A DNA stretch of 9,023 nucleotides, taken from NCBI GenBank assembly GCA_964626625.1, contig CAZVFV010000031.1:1-9023 (forward strand), read 5' to 3'. Source of the stretch: CAYZPE01 sp964626625 (GTDB taxonomy: Bacteria > Patescibacteriota > Minisyncoccia > Phycocordibacterales > CAYZPE01). Under the pieces are notes generated by a model that was given only the letters and a program-made list of their open reading frames with translations, ran no database searches and was not told the origin of the DNA. Below, piece by piece: positions 1-6,526 of this stretch (position 1 is the first letter of the stretch; each line of letters opens with the position of its first letter). The position numbers and the translations under genes are program-made.

Positions 1-147
1 GCGCGGGGCTTTTATTTTTTATATTTGAATTTATACTTCTTCTGGGTATTTCTTACTTCACATCGACTTCTTGCAGAAGTAGTACACCATTTGGATAGTT
101 TATTTCGCTGAACTCATAAATTATCTCAAACGGTCGGTTAATGTTTC
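1..147. other. Non-coding region downstream of rplK
   Basis: No credible gene is seen here; minus-strand reading frames starting with ATG are only about 5-10 codons long. There is a small hairpin at 66-80 (ACTTCT, loop TGC, AGAAGT) with no T-tract. The first ten bases, gcgcggggct, are followed by TTTATTTTTT. This looks like the right arm and U-tract of a rho-independent terminator whose left arm lies before the window. It could end a plus-strand gene outside the window, or act in both directions and also end the rplK operon. Confidence 0.4.
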
Positions 148-570
148 TTATTTCACGTCGACGCCCATACTTCGAGCTGAACCTTCAATAATCTTCATCG
201 CCGCATCTACGTCATTTGCAGTAAGGTCTGCCATTTTCTTTTCTGCGATTTCTTTAATTTGTGCCTTTGTAATAATACCTGCCTTACTTACCAAGTTCTT
301 TCCAGAACCCTTTTCTTTACCGATGGCTTTTAAAATAAGACTTGAAGCAGGAGGAGTTTTAAAGACCATGCTATAGCTTCGATCTTCATATACAGAGATT
401 TCAACAGGAATCATATCTCCCATCTGCTCACGAGTTGCATCATTGAATTTCTTTACGAAATCGCCAATGTTAACACCGGCCTGACCCAAAGTTGGACCAA
501 GTGGAGGCGCAGGAGTTGCCTTACCTGCTGGGGCTATAACCTTTACTTTTTTTATTACTTTCTTAGCCAT
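148..570 (-). CDS. rplK: Large ribosomal subunit protein uL11 (L11)
   Basis: The product is 140 residues, the normal bacterial L11 length. It binds the GTPase-associated centre of 23S rRNA, where it supports factor-dependent steps of translation. The N-terminal domain carries the proline-rich stretch APAGKATPAPPLGPTLGQAGVNI (written in part: PAPPLGPTLGQAGVNIGDF at about 21-39). The C-terminal rRNA-binding domain carries GSGKNLVSKAG and ends in EGSARSMGVDVK. It is the last gene of secE-nusG-rplK and starts 23 bases after nusG. No Shine-Dalgarno sequence is visible before the ATG (upstream reads CCTAACAAC). In most bacteria rplA follows within a few tens of bases; here nothing coding follows in 147 bases. 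The identification is secure from the conserved N-terminus. Confidence 0.97.
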   Translation of the reverse strand: MAKKVIKKVKVIAPAGKATPAPPLGPTLGQAGVNIGDFVKKFNDATREQMGDMIPVEISVYEDRSYSMVFKTPPASSLILKAIGKEKGSGKNLVSKAGIITKAQIKEIAEKKMADLTANDVDAAMKIIEGSARSMGVDVK

Positions 571-593
571 GTTGTTAGGATTACTAGAGTATC

Positions 594-1139
594 TTAAATC
601 TTTTTAACTTGCAAGAAGTCGAGCTCAACTGGAGTTTCTCGTCCGAACATAGAAACAAGAACCTTAACCTTACCTCGCTCTTCATCAACTTCAGAAACCT
701 TACCTTCAAGCTCTTTAAATGGACCGTCAACAATCATAATTGCATCATCTGGAACAAGGTCAATATTATGCTTAACTGTTTCTGAGTCCATTCGCTTAAA
801 AAGCGCGTCAACTTCTTTCTTATCAAGTGGCACTGGATATACTCCTGAACCAACGAAACCTGTTACGCGAGGAGTGTTACGAACAACGTACCAAGAATCA
901 TCTGTTACAGACATATCAACTAAAATATATCCTGGATAAATCTTTTCATCTTCTTCGATGCGCTTACCACCCTTGATCTTAATTTTCTTTTCAGTTGGAA
1001 CAATTACGTTAAAAATTTTATCTTCCATACCAAGAGACTCTATGCGCTGTTTAAGATTACGCAACACAGCATTTTCATAGCCAGCATATGTATGCACAGC
1101 GTACCAATTTCTTCCTTCTTGTATTTTTTGTTTTGACAT
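594..1139 (-). CDS. nusG: Transcription termination/antitermination factor NusG
   Basis: The product is 181 residues, matching typical NusG. The NGN domain that binds the RNA polymerase clamp spans about residues 10-110, with RNWYAVHTYAGYE at its start, then EKIYPGYILVDM and TPRVTGFVG. The KOW domain at about 128-181 contains VDGPFKELEGKVSEVDEERGKVKVLVSMFGR. It modulates RNA polymerase processivity and, in other bacteria, contacts Rho or ribosomal protein S10. It lies between secE (24-base gap) and rplK (23-base gap), the conserved bacterial order. The sequence before the ATG is only A/T-rich (TTTTTTATTTTTTCT), with no SD, so translation probably relies on coupling or an unstructured leader. 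The start agrees with the family N-terminus. Confidence 0.97.
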   Translation of the reverse strand: MSKQKIQEGRNWYAVHTYAGYENAVLRNLKQRIESLGMEDKIFNVIVPTEKKIKIKGGKRIEEDEKIYPGYILVDMSVTDDSWYVVRNTPRVTGFVGSGVYPVPLDKKEVDALFKRMDSETVKHNIDLVPDDAIMIVDGPFKELEGKVSEVDEERGKVKVLVSMFGRETPVELDFLQVKKI

Positions 1140-1163
1140 GAGAAAAAATAAAAAAGTTAGTAA

Positions 1164-1343
1164 TTAAATAATAAATTTTTCAAGAATAAGCGAGAACAAC
1201 AAATCAAAAAATCCCAAGAACGCAGCTGTAACGAGAGAAATAATAATAACTACTATAGAAAAAACAATTGCTTGTCGACGTGTAGGCCAACTTACATGCT
1301 TTAACTCTCCTCTTGTATCACGAATATAGTTTATAAGACCCAT
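1164..1343 (-). CDS. secE: Preprotein translocase subunit SecE
   Basis: This is a small 59-residue gene. The protein begins MGLINYIRDTRGELKHVSWP, followed by TRRQ and one hydrophobic segment at about residues 25-50, and ends LILEKFII. The motif E-L-K-x-V-x-W-P-T-R is the conserved amphipathic helix of SecE. The single membrane span is the usual form outside the enterobacteria, whose SecE has three. The protein stabilises SecY in the inner-membrane translocon. It is the first gene of the operon, 24 bases before nusG, and its leader runs back to the promoter at 1430-1458. No SD is visible (TTTTTAATCTTTCAAT before the ATG). Position directly before nusG adds strong support. Confidence 0.95.
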   Translation of the reverse strand: MGLINYIRDTRGELKHVSWPTRRQAIVFSIVVIIISLVTAAFLGFFDLLFSLILEKFII

Positions 1344-1396
1344 ATTGAAAGATTAAAAATTAAAAAGAAAAGATTATTAGATCAAATTCTTCTATT

Positions 1397-1415
1397 AAAA
1401 AACGCCCGCAGGCGT
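1397..1415 (-). terminator. Terminator-like hairpin in the secE leader (possible attenuator)
   Basis: On the minus strand the leader reads ACGCC-TGCG-GGCGT followed directly by five further T residues. This is a short GC-rich stem with a U-tract, beginning about 8-10 bases after the predicted transcription start and about 60 bases before secE. It sits between promoter and first gene, so it would act as an attenuator or pause site, not as the end of an upstream operon. The stem is only 5 bp, so termination may be partial. Confidence 0.5.
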
Positions 1416-1429
1416 GTTTGTATAAGACC

Positions 1430-1458
1430 ATACTACTCTCAAAAAGAAAGTACGTCAA
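1430..1458 (-). promoter_or_regulatory. Promoter of secE-nusG-rplK
   Basis: The minus strand has a -35 box TTGACG (1453-1458), a 17-base spacer and a -10 box TAGTAT (1430-1435). This is close to the sigma-70 consensus with ideal spacing. The predicted start is near 1423, giving a leader of about 80 bases. The -35 box lies just past the terminator of the preceding operon. Confidence 0.8.
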
Positions 1459-1463
1459 GTAAG

Positions 1464-1502
1464 AAAAACAGCCAGAAGCCCAAAGGGCTTCTGGCTGTTT
1501 TT
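1464..1502 (-). terminator. Rho-independent terminator after the SIMPL gene
   Basis: This is a perfect 18-bp inverted repeat (1464-1481 and 1485-1502) with a 3-base loop. Its core is CAGCCAGAAGCCC / GGGCTTCTGGCTG, and A/T bases at its ends give a U-tract on either strand. It lies 22 bases after the SIMPL stop codon and directly before the secE promoter, separating the two operons. It may act in both directions. Confidence 0.9.
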
Positions 1503-1523
1503 ATTTTTATAATCAGAGATTTC

Positions 1524-2342
1524 TTATTGTATCTCGTACGTGATCGTTACGTTCGACATAATTTTATTCTCTCCAGTTGGAATCTCTGGGGCAATAGCAC
1601 CTTCACGACCTCCTCCCACAGCCATATCAAAACTAGCTGTTTTTGAGTAGTAAGTTGGGTAATTACCAGATTCAGAGAAGTTTACAATACGAACTAATTT
1701 TACACCTAAATCTCTTGAGAGATCCTTAGCTTTGTCTTGAGCATCGGCAATAGCACTTTGACGTGCATCTCGCTTTAAAGCATCCTCATTATCGATAGTA
1801 AAGTTCAGTCCACTAATATTTGAAACTCCTGCAGAACCCATACTACCTAGAATATCTCCAGCATCAGAAACCTTTCTTACTTTCACAGCAATAGTTTGAC
1901 TTACTGTATAACCAGTAAGGTTCTGTTTACCTGGAGGGCAACTAAACTGAGAACATGGGAAACTAGTATATTCATACTTTGGATACACACTGTAATCAAT
2001 TGTCTTTATATCCTTATCTTCAATTTTGTAATCATCCTTAAGAGTTGCAAGAGCTACATTTATTTTCTTGGTAACTTTGTCTTGTGCCTCTTTTACTGTC
2101 TTAGCATCTTCTGATGAAGAGAAACTAAAACTCGCAATGTCTGGCACAGCAAACACTTCACCTTCACCTGAAACTGTTATGGTGTTATTTGGAACAATTC
2201 CACTTCCAACGTATTTGTATTCTTTAAGAGCAGTAAGTGTGTTTACAGCAATAAAAAGAGAGGCTAGAAAAAGAAATATTCCAACCCACTTAACCATTCT
2301 TCGTTTTTCTAAACCTGATAAAACTGTATTTTGAGTATCCAT
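1524..2342 (-). CDS. Membrane-anchored SIMPL (DUF541) domain protein
   Basis: The product is 272 residues. A basic N-terminus (EKRRMVKWV) leads into one hydrophobic segment at about 18-37, so the protein is probably anchored in the membrane with the rest outside. The SIMPL/DUF541 domain starts at about residue 54 with TITVSGEGEVFAVPDIASFSFS. It continues through NLTGYTVSQTIAVKVRKVSDAGDIL and DALKRDARQSAIADAQDKAKDLSRDLGVKL, all typical of the family. The function of SIMPL proteins in bacteria is poorly known; some have been linked to the cell envelope. Two cysteines, C130 and C135 in a SFPCSQFSCPPG loop, could form an extracytoplasmic disulfide (inference). The gene lies 11 bases after folD and is followed by a strong terminator. 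No SD is seen before the ATG, only an A/T-rich stretch. Confidence 0.85.
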   Translation of the reverse strand: MDTQNTVLSGLEKRRMVKWVGIFLFLASLFIAVNTLTALKEYKYVGSGIVPNNTITVSGEGEVFAVPDIASFSFSSSEDAKTVKEAQDKVTKKINVALATLKDDYKIEDKDIKTIDYSVYPKYEYTSFPCSQFSCPPGKQNLTGYTVSQTIAVKVRKVSDAGDILGSMGSAGVSNISGLNFTIDNEDALKRDARQSAIADAQDKAKDLSRDLGVKLVRIVNFSESGNYPTYYSKTASFDMAVGGGREGAIAPEIPTGENKIMSNVTITYEIQ

Positions 2343-2353
2343 ATATTTTTATA

Positions 2354-3226
2354 TTAACTATTAATTTGCATGGTATAAGCCTCCGCCACATTTTCAAAGA
2401 GTGAAGCAACTGTCATAGGTCCTACCCCTCCCGGTACAGGACTTATCGCACTTACCACATCTTTTATTGCATCAAAATCAACATCTCCAACCAACTGTGT
2501 CCCTTCTATTTCTTCCTCTAGACTCTGACCTGACACAAGATTAATACCTACATCAATTATAATCTGTTTAGAAGAAACATGCTCCTTGCCAATAAATTTT
2601 GGTTTGCCAATTGCAACAATCAAAATATCAGCATGACGAGTATCTTCCTCAAGATTACAGGTACCCGAATGACAAACGGTAACTGTCGCATCTCGATTAA
2701 GCATCATGAGAACCGCTGGTTTACCTACAAGAATTGACCTACCAACTATTGTAATTCTCTTTCCAGCTAAAGGTAACTTGTAATAATCAAGAAGCGAAAC
2801 AATTCCACGAGCTGTTGCTGGCACAAATCCACCCTGCTTATTAGACCAGAGGAGTTTAAGATTTGTACTTGTTAAACCATCAACATCTTTTTGAGGTGAA
2901 ATCTTCTCTACGAGTTCATACTCATCAAGATGTTGTGGAATTGGAAGCTGAATAATAATACCGTGCACAGAAGCATTATTGTTCAGCTCTTCTATACGAC
3001 GAACCACATCTTCCTTTCTTACAGACTCATCAAATGTAATATGCTCAACCTTAGCACCGATAACTTCGGCAAATTTTTTCTTCTGAGCTATATACGCATT
3101 TGAATCATCCCTATTTCCAATCTGGATAATAGCGAGTTGAGGAGGAACACCCAAACCAAGAAAAGTGTTTTTAAGTTTTTCCGCAATAGAGTCTCTTGCA
3201 ATTTTACCGTCGAGAATTAAAGCCAT
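2354..3226 (-). CDS. folD: Bifunctional methylenetetrahydrofolate dehydrogenase/methenyltetrahydrofolate cyclohydrolase FolD
   Basis: FolD interconverts 5,10-methylene-, methenyl- and 10-formyl-tetrahydrofolate using NADP, supplying one-carbon units in the cytoplasm. I chose the ATG at 3226. The protein then begins MALILDGKIA, the family N-terminus, and has 290 residues against 288 in E. coli. An in-frame ATG at 3265 would add 13 residues lacking family similarity. Key motifs are YIAQK with catalytic Lys49, VHGIIIQLPIP (88-97), PQKDVDGL (111-118), the nucleotide-binding GRSILVGKP (162-170), and the C-terminal PVPGGVGPMTVASL. All catalytic positions appear intact. The gene follows the DUF5667-type gene and precedes the SIMPL gene. 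A promoter-like element overlaps its beginning, so it may be transcribed separately as well as by read-through. Confidence 0.95.
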   Translation of the reverse strand: MALILDGKIARDSIAEKLKNTFLGLGVPPQLAIIQIGNRDDSNAYIAQKKKFAEVIGAKVEHITFDESVRKEDVVRRIEELNNNASVHGIIIQLPIPQHLDEYELVEKISPQKDVDGLTSTNLKLLWSNKQGGFVPATARGIVSLLDYYKLPLAGKRITIVGRSILVGKPAVLMMLNRDATVTVCHSGTCNLEEDTRHADILIVAIGKPKFIGKEHVSSKQIIIDVGINLVSGQSLEEEIEGTQLVGDVDFDAIKDVVSAISPVPGGVGPMTVASLFENVAEAYTMQINS

Positions 3227-3232
3227 AAGGTT

Positions 3233-3261
3233 AGTATAGAAGTTAAATTTTAAGTCCGCAA
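3233..3261 (-). promoter_or_regulatory. Putative promoter for leaderless folD
   Basis: The minus strand shows TTGCGG (3256-3261), a 17-base spacer and TATACT (3233-3238). The -10 box ends six bases before the folD ATG at 3226, so transcription would begin at or next to the start codon. No SD precedes this ATG. AT-rich sequence produces chance -10 boxes, so this remains a prediction. Confidence 0.5.
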
Positions 3262-3264
3262 TCA

Positions 3265-4464
3265 TTACCTAAAAAGCATATTGCCGTTATCGATCTTAAC
3301 TTTCTCATTAATTAAGGATTTAACCTCTACTTTAATTTCTGGATCTTGAAATAATTCATAAGAACCTTCAATTACAGGAAGTGTTTCAACCTCAACATCA
3401 TGAGATGTATTAATTTCAACCTGTGGCACTTCTTCTTTTTTAAGGCTATTACTCAAACTTATTTGGATTTCTTGAAGCTCTCTCAAAACTGTCTGGAAAA
3501 CAATAAAAGATTCAGTATATAAACCTGCCTTAAATTTAGTACCCCCTTCTGTAAATAACTCCTGTGCTTTCAGTAATTTAAATTCTATATCCGCTCTACT
3601 TTCAATACGCATACGTACTGTTTTCTTTTCAAAAAATGATTTAACTTCACGGAGTTTATTCTGCGCAGCTTTCATCTTACCTTCAGCCGAAACTTTATTT
3701 TCTGCTGACATACCTACTGCGAGTTCAGCTTCAAGTTTTAAACGGAACTCTGTTGATTGTTCTTTAATATTTCTAACACTAGAACCAATACTTGTATCGG
3801 TAATAGTATCAGCTTCTGGTGGAGCGACCTTAAGCGCCATTGTCGCCATAAGGGCCATTTCAGTTCCCTGATTTGACCTGGAATCAATTCTTGCAAGAAT
3901 CGCCTCATGAGCATTTAGAGATCCTTCAAAATCAGACGCGAGATTAAGAGCTTTTGAAACATCTTTTAGTGCAATCTTCTCTATTCTTTCATTCACCTTA
4001 ATTGCATGACTTTCAAACCTTTGTTTTATACGAGTTTCAACTGAAACTTCTAAAGGTCCTCTTAAAGAAAGTTTTTCTACTTCTTCAAGTCGCTTTTCTG
4101 CAAGTTTAGTTTCAAAACGAACCTTGGATTCATTCGACACATTAAATACAGCCTGAACCTTTTCATTAAATCCAACTTTTATTGGATAGAGAGTGTCCCC
4201 TGGGAGTGCCACACCGGCAGCGTACGAAACTCCACCAAAAAATAAAATAGCAATGAGTGCGACAGGAATTACTCGAGCGTAATCAAATGTAAAGAGTTTT
4301 TTTGTAGCGTGAGACCAGTATGCAAAATTAAATCTTGAAGAAGACACTATCCTATCTGTTTTTTGTATATGAGAAACAAGCCTCTCTTTCATGAGATTCT
4401 TTTCTGAGACAGACAGCTTTATGTTTTTCGCTTGTTGCGAAATTTTGTTTAGTAAGTCGTTCAT
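3265..4464 (-). CDS. DUF5667-type membrane protein, possible partner of the ECF sigma factor
   Basis: The product is 399 residues. Residues 1-62 are a polar, probably cytoplasmic part. One membrane segment follows at about 64-84 (RVIPVALIAILFFGGVSYAAG), then directly LPGDTLYPIK (87-96), the hallmark of the DUF5667 family. The remaining 300 residues are charged and helix-rich, probably partly coiled coil, and outside the membrane. The gene overlaps the sigma-factor gene as ATGA, so the two are probably translationally coupled. That layout (sigma, then single-span membrane protein) is the usual one for an ECF sigma factor and its anti-sigma factor. I infer that the N-terminal part may hold the sigma factor, but I see no recognisable zinc-binding anti-sigma (HxxxCxxC) motif. 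The stop codon overlaps by one base (TAATG) the upstream in-frame ATG of folD. Confidence 0.75.
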   Translation of the reverse strand: MNDLLNKISQQAKNIKLSVSEKNLMKERLVSHIQKTDRIVSSSRFNFAYWSHATKKLFTFDYARVIPVALIAILFFGGVSYAAGVALPGDTLYPIKVGFNEKVQAVFNVSNESKVRFETKLAEKRLEEVEKLSLRGPLEVSVETRIKQRFESHAIKVNERIEKIALKDVSKALNLASDFEGSLNAHEAILARIDSRSNQGTEMALMATMALKVAPPEADTITDTSIGSSVRNIKEQSTEFRLKLEAELAVGMSAENKVSAEGKMKAAQNKLREVKSFFEKKTVRMRIESRADIEFKLLKAQELFTEGGTKFKAGLYTESFIVFQTVLRELQEIQISLSNSLKKEEVPQVEINTSHDVEVETLPVIEGSYELFQDPEIKVEVKSLINEKVKIDNGNMLFR

Positions 4465-4985
4465 ATATGTAGTATTTCCTTAAGTTTTGCGACCCCTCTA
4501 TGTATTCGCACAGAAATATTATTTTCTTCTTCTTCAAGAATCTCAGCAATTTCTTTTGGTGACAGATCATCGATATATCTCATGAAAATAACGTCTTTAT
4601 ATTGATCAGGAAGTTTTTGTATTGCCTTAACAGCCATACCGACTTCCGACTCTTTTTCTATATCAGTACCCTTGGATTCAAATTGCATCCCTTCATCAAT
4701 CTTTAAATCAAGAGACTCTGTTTTATGTTTTCGATAATGATCAATTATTGCATTACCAAGAACCTTAAATAAGAAAGCTCTCAAATTTTTAACTTCATGG
4801 CCTTTCGATACATATTCCCATGTCTTCATAAACGTATCTTGAGTTAAATCAAGAGCAATTTCACGAGAACTCACCCTAAAATAACAATGTCTAAAAAGAG
4901 CATCTGAGTTTTCATTGTATGCCTGTAAAAAAAATTCTTGTTTGTCTTTATGTGTATTATCCATGTATATAGACGTCTTAAACAC
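4461..4985 (-). CDS. ECF-type RNA polymerase sigma factor (sigma-70 family)
   Basis: The product is 174 residues with only sigma regions 2 and 4, the ECF layout. Region 2 spans about 18-86 and includes ALFRHCYFRV, the core-binding DLTQDTFMKTWEYV and the -10-reading segment NLRAFLFKVLGNAIIDHYRKHK. A variable acidic linker follows at about 88-118. Region 4 (about 119-172) holds LPDQYKDVIFMRYIDDLSPKEIAEIL and the helix-turn-helix part ISVRIHRGVAKLKEIL, with which it would read the -35 box. The start is uncertain: ATG at 4985 or the in-frame ATG at 4964 (MDNTHKDKQEF). The gene begins 7 bases after the methyltransferase stop and overlaps the membrane-protein gene by four bases. Its target promoters cannot be read from this window. 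Confidence 0.93.
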   Translation of the reverse strand: MFKTSIYMDNTHKDKQEFFLQAYNENSDALFRHCYFRVSSREIALDLTQDTFMKTWEYVSKGHEVKNLRAFLFKVLGNAIIDHYRKHKTESLDLKIDEGMQFESKGTDIEKESEVGMAVKAIQKLPDQYKDVIFMRYIDDLSPKEIAEILEEEENNISVRIHRGVAKLKEILHI

Positions 4986-4992
4986 ATTTCTC

Positions 4993-5868
4993 TTACATTA
5001 CAGACCACCGTGCAAAGATACCGGCAGGAAGGATTCTGTGTGCTCCAGATTCAACAAGAACAACCTCTCCCACCTCAACACCCCCCTTATGTCCCTTCAT
5101 CATATCCTGTAGGAGATTTCCATACCCGAGAGCAGAGTATCCTGAAGCATAACCGTTTATAAGTATAAACTGAGGGTCGGGAGAAAGAAGTTCCTTACAA
5201 GAGTTTAGAAGAGTCAAAAGATCTTCTTCAATTTTCCAAATCTCACCCTTGGCACCGCGACCAAAATTTGGTGGGTCCATAATAATTGCATCATATTTCA
5301 CCCCTCGTTTTATTTCTCTTTTTACATACGCTCTTACATCATCAACAATAAAACGAATTGAATCACTAGCTGTTTTTGAAAGTTCAGCATTTTTCTTTGC
5401 CCATGTAACTGTTCCTTTTGAACCATCAACATGTGTTACTTTTGCACCAGCAAGCGCAGCTGCAATACTTGCTCCTCCGGTATAACCAAACAAGTTTAAT
5501 ACATGTATATTCTTATTTGATTTCCGCACTCTTTCTGTTATCCATTTCCAATTTTGATATTGTTCTGGAAAAATTCCTGTATGTTTAAAAGGAGATAATT
5601 TAACTCCTAATGTAATCGTATCAAAAGGCACCTGCCACTCTGCCGGTGTGTGTGGTTTTGTTTTCCACGAACCCTTTTCGGCTTCGCGCTCAAATGAAGC
5701 ATCTACATCATTCCACTCTCGAATATCCGCACTTTTTTTCCAGACAGCCTGAGGATCAGGTCGTCTGATACGAACTTGTCCAAAACGCTCAAGTTTCTCG
5801 CCTTCCCCGCTATCGATAAGTTCGTATGAGGGAGAGTTTTCTGTTTTTAAAATGAGATAGTTATCCAT
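4993..5868 (-). CDS. RlmI/RlmK-like SAM-dependent RNA methyltransferase
   Basis: The product is 291 residues with a class I Rossmann-fold methyltransferase domain. Motif I is VLNLFGYTGGAS (123-134), the acidic motif II residue is Asp148 in THVDGS, the adenine-binding acid lies in FIVDDVRAY (173-181), and motif IV is DAIIMDPPNFGRG (193-205). DPPxF with this motif I is characteristic of the COG1092 group, whose E. coli member RlmI makes 5-methylcytosine in 23S rRNA. The N-terminal 85 residues lack an obvious PUA domain, so this is a short member and the exact target base is unknown. The gene lies 25 bases after the C39-like gene and 7 bases before the sigma gene. A promoter-like element ends six bases before the ATG and there is no SD. 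Confidence 0.85.
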   Translation of the reverse strand: MDNYLILKTENSPSYELIDSGEGEKLERFGQVRIRRPDPQAVWKKSADIREWNDVDASFEREAEKGSWKTKPHTPAEWQVPFDTITLGVKLSPFKHTGIFPEQYQNWKWITERVRKSNKNIHVLNLFGYTGGASIAAALAGAKVTHVDGSKGTVTWAKKNAELSKTASDSIRFIVDDVRAYVKREIKRGVKYDAIIMDPPNFGRGAKGEIWKIEEDLLTLLNSCKELLSPDPQFILINGYASGYSALGYGNLLQDMMKGHKGGVEVGEVVLVESGAHRILPAGIFARWSVM

Positions 5869-5874
5869 GTGAAC

Positions 5875-5902
5875 ACTATACTTAAGAAAAAACTTACCGC
5901 AA
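5875..5902 (-). promoter_or_regulatory. Putative promoter for leaderless methyltransferase mRNA
   Basis: The minus strand carries TTGCGG (5897-5902), a 16-base spacer and TATAGT (5875-5880), then GTTCAC and the ATG. The -35 box overlaps the last codons of the upstream gene. The -35 hexamer is the same as in the putative folD promoter, and the predicted start again falls at the start codon. Confidence 0.5.
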
Positions 5903-6400
5903 TGTTTTTACAAGCGGATGATACTGCTTACCCAATTCAAGATCTTTATCGGAAACAACCATAATCCATTTGGTATAACTTCTTTCTTCCTGCTTTCCGT
6001 ACCAATGAGAAATAAAATCTTTCTGAGAAATTTTAAAATTCTTTCCATCCCATGGATCATTAAAGAGAACATTATTTCCAACTATACCCACAACAAGAGA
6101 ATAGTGTCCTTCATCTTCTTTTAAAGTACTAAAATGAACAATAACAGGAAGACCTAGCTCTAAAAAGTGTTTAATCTCATGTAAAGAAGATCTATTATTT
6201 ACGTAGCAAAAAAGTCCTTCTTTTCGTACTGTCGTAATCATCCATTCATGACGAGTGCCGATATGTTTATTAGTGTGAGCCCTTTGTATTAATTCATACT
6301 CACTTTTTCTATCTCCAAAAAAAAGCAGGACCATCTGTAGTACAACAGGGCCACAACTATAATCCGTATCTTGTTTAAAAAAAGGTATGCGAAGTTTCAT
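5894..6400 (-). CDS. C39-like (papain-fold) cysteine peptidase domain protein
   Basis: The product is 168 residues from the ATG at 6400. A TTG two codons upstream (6406) is possible but less likely, because it would lie within about a base of the -10 box. It opens MKLRIPFFKQDTDYSCGP. The expected triad is visible: Cys16 in DYSCGP, His99 in EGHYSLVVGI and Asp115 in LFNDPWDG, as in the C39-like peptidase families. True C39 domains cut double-glycine leader peptides of bacteriocins while joined to ABC transporters. Here the domain stands alone, with no transporter, signal peptide or membrane segment, so a general cytoplasmic protease role is as far as the sequence goes. It is first in the gene run leading to the methyltransferase and has an extended -10 promoter element directly upstream. 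Confidence 0.78.
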   Translation of the reverse strand: MKLRIPFFKQDTDYSCGPVVLQMVLLFFGDRKSEYELIQRAHTNKHIGTRHEWMITTVRKEGLFCYVNNRSSLHEIKHFLELGLPVIVHFSTLKEDEGHYSLVVGIVGNNVLFNDPWDGKNFKISQKDFISHWYGKQEERSYTKWIMVVSDKDLELGKQYHPLVKTLR

Positions 6401-6407
6401 GTACAAA

Positions 6408-6416
6408 ATTCTACCA
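6408..6416 (-). promoter_or_regulatory. Extended -10 promoter element before the C39-like gene
   Basis: The minus strand reads TGG-TAGAAT (TGn plus -10 box), ending seven bases before the ATG at 6400. No good -35 box is present, which is tolerated by extended -10 promoters. The predicted transcript would start at or next to the ATG. Confidence 0.5.
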
Positions 6417-6457
6417 CGAGCATAAAAACAAAGATGTGTAGAGCTTTTTGTTTAGAT

Positions 6458-6499
6458 AAAAAAATTACCCCGCCCTCACAAAAAGTGAGAGCGGGGTAA
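6458..6499 (-). terminator. Strong rho-independent terminator of the unknown gene
   Basis: This is a 15-bp stem (6465-6479 with 6485-6499) and 5-base loop. On the minus strand the arms read TTACCCCGCTCTCAC and GTGAGGGCGGGGTAA, fully paired if one U-G wobble is allowed, followed by seven T. It lies 27 bases after the stop of the gene at 6527-7162, and its polarity supports the minus strand as the coding strand there. Confidence 0.92.
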
Positions 6500-6526
6500 G
6501 GGACCAAGTTTCCAAGGTCCAAAGTG

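Noticed and set aside
3227..3265. Upstream in-frame ATG for folD at 3265, giving 13 extra residues
   Set aside because: The extra residues do not fit the family, and the ATG at 3226 gives the canonical MALILDGK start and normal length. It cannot be fully excluded because of the TAATG junction.
4352..4570. A 72-codon minus-strand frame across the sigma/membrane-protein overlap
   Set aside because: Out-of-frame shadow of two real overlapping genes; low-complexity product.
4915..5162. Plus-strand open frames over the sigma and methyltransferase genes, and similar ones at 1896-2334, 5249-5485, 5918-6124
   Set aside because: Antisense shadows of well-identified genes, with no start signals or protein features of their own.
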